Source: Porticoccus sp.
GTDB taxonomy: Bacteria > Pseudomonadota > Gammaproteobacteria > Pseudomonadales > Porticoccaceae
NCBI GenBank assembly: GCA_011049795.1
Contig: DRHD01000264.1
Location: 1-37,196, forward strand
DNA length: 37,196 nt
Direction: 5' to 3'
Part shown: one piece after another, positions 36,624 to 37,196 of the stretch
Numbering within the stretch: position 1 is the first letter of the stretch
Layout of the letters: the number at the start of each line of letters is the position of its first letter
Position numbers and translations under genes: made by a program
Notes under the pieces: generated by a model
What the model was told of the DNA's origin: nothing
What the model saw: only the letters and a program-made list of their open reading frames with translations
The model's database searches: none

Positions 36624-37196
36624 CTAAACAACCAATTTTCTGGATTCCCTATTCAATCTGTTAATGCCATTAATTGCAGCAAGACGGTATGCCTCGGCCA
36701 TCGTTGGGTAATTAAAGGTTGTACGAATAAAGTATTCGATCGTATTGGCTTCGCCAGTCTGATTCATAATCGCCTGACCGATATGAATGATCTCCGCAGC
36801 TTCAGCGCCAAAACAATGGACACCAAGAATTTCCAGTGTCTCCTGATGAAATAAAATCTTCAGAACACCTACCTCTTCACCGGAAATTTGAGCTCTGGCA
36901 ATATTTTTGAAATAGGCCCGACCAATTTCATAGGGCACCTGCTGGTCAGTAAGCTCTGACTCGGTTTTCCCCACATAACTAATTTCAGGAATAGTGTAGA
37001 TTCCAGTTGCCACATCATCCACGTGGTAAATCTTAGACAAACCACACATATGTGCCGCTGCAGACCGCCCTTGATCGTAGGCAGCACCAGCCAACGCAGG
37101 CCATCCAACGACATCACCCGCCGCATAGATATTTTCTACTGAGGTTTGATAGTTATCATTAATGGTGACTTGCCCACGACTATCCACCTCCAGCCC
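36624..37196 (-). CDS. sthA: Soluble pyridine nucleotide transhydrogenase SthA, C-terminal part
   Basis: SthA interconverts NADPH and NADH in the cytoplasm using FAD. About 190 of some 465 residues are visible and the frame runs off the right edge ([10 protein letters not shown]...). [25 protein letters not shown] contains the FAD-binding region (visible here as [10 protein letters not shown] and [11 protein letters not shown]). The dimerisation domain follows, with [18 protein letters not shown] and [24 protein letters not shown]. coli SthA ends near this last block; here about nine more residues (NRESRKLVV) are added. The N-terminal part with the first FAD motif is outside the window. Confidence 0.94.
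   Translation of the reverse strand, partial: GLEVDSRGQVTINDNYQTSVENIYAAGDVVGWPALAGAAYDQGRSAAAHMCGLSKIYHVDDVATGIYTIPEISYVGKTESELTDQQVPYEIGRAYFKNIARAQISGEEVGVLKILFHQETLEILGVHCFGAEAAEIIHIGQAIMNQTGEANTIEYFIRTTFNYPTMAEAYRLAAINGINRLNRESRKLVV

Overview
The window looks like chromosomal DNA of a gammaproteobacterium, probably from the Pseudomonadales/Cellvibrionales side. Evidence: the smc-zipA-ligA order, a lolC-lolD-lolE operon with a DUF2062 neighbour, a PA3496-like small gene, SthA, and System I cytochrome c maturation genes. Coding density is high. I see no tRNA, rRNA, CRISPR array, phage or insertion sequence.

Layout. 1-234: remains of a cyclophilin-type peptidyl-prolyl isomerase whose front and back halves lie in opposite orientation, most likely a chimeric join. 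239-3489: pdxJ, a DksA/TraR-type zinc-finger protein, a SpoU/TrmH-type rRNA methyltransferase and an MFS exporter. 3693-10958 (minus): smc, zipA, ligA and a small SWIM-type zinc-finger gene; ligA and the SWIM gene are clearly more AT-rich than smc. 11090-18687 (minus): a complete ccmABCDEFGHI operon with a PcaC-like carboxymuconolactone decarboxylase gene inserted between ccmG and ccmH. A small PA3496-like gene precedes ccmA.

19330-24555: a signalling island made of a predicted outer-membrane barrel protein, a periplasmic ABC-type binding protein without permease or ATPase, a hybrid sensor kinase, and a convergent REC-HPt protein. Together these could form an envelope-to-cytoplasm phosphorelay; no DNA-binding output domain is encoded here. 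24687-27072 (minus): an arsenosugar-type cluster (ArsS-like radical SAM enzyme plus two glycosyltransferases) without arsM. 27162-32119: a CobB sirtuin, an aspartoacylase-like M14 hydrolase, a GCS2-family ligase in the same operon as the hydrolase, and a membrane-anchored glutamate-synthase-like FMN protein. 32295-36065: DUF2062 protein and lolCDE for lipoprotein release. 36231-37196: a small secreted protein with a good promoter and terminator, and the C-terminal part of sthA running off the window.

The points most worth a second look are the binding-protein/hybrid-kinase/REC-HPt island, the decarboxylase gene inside the ccm operon, the AT-rich ligA-SWIM pair, and the inverted join at the left end. 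All assignments are from reading motifs by eye; no database search was run.
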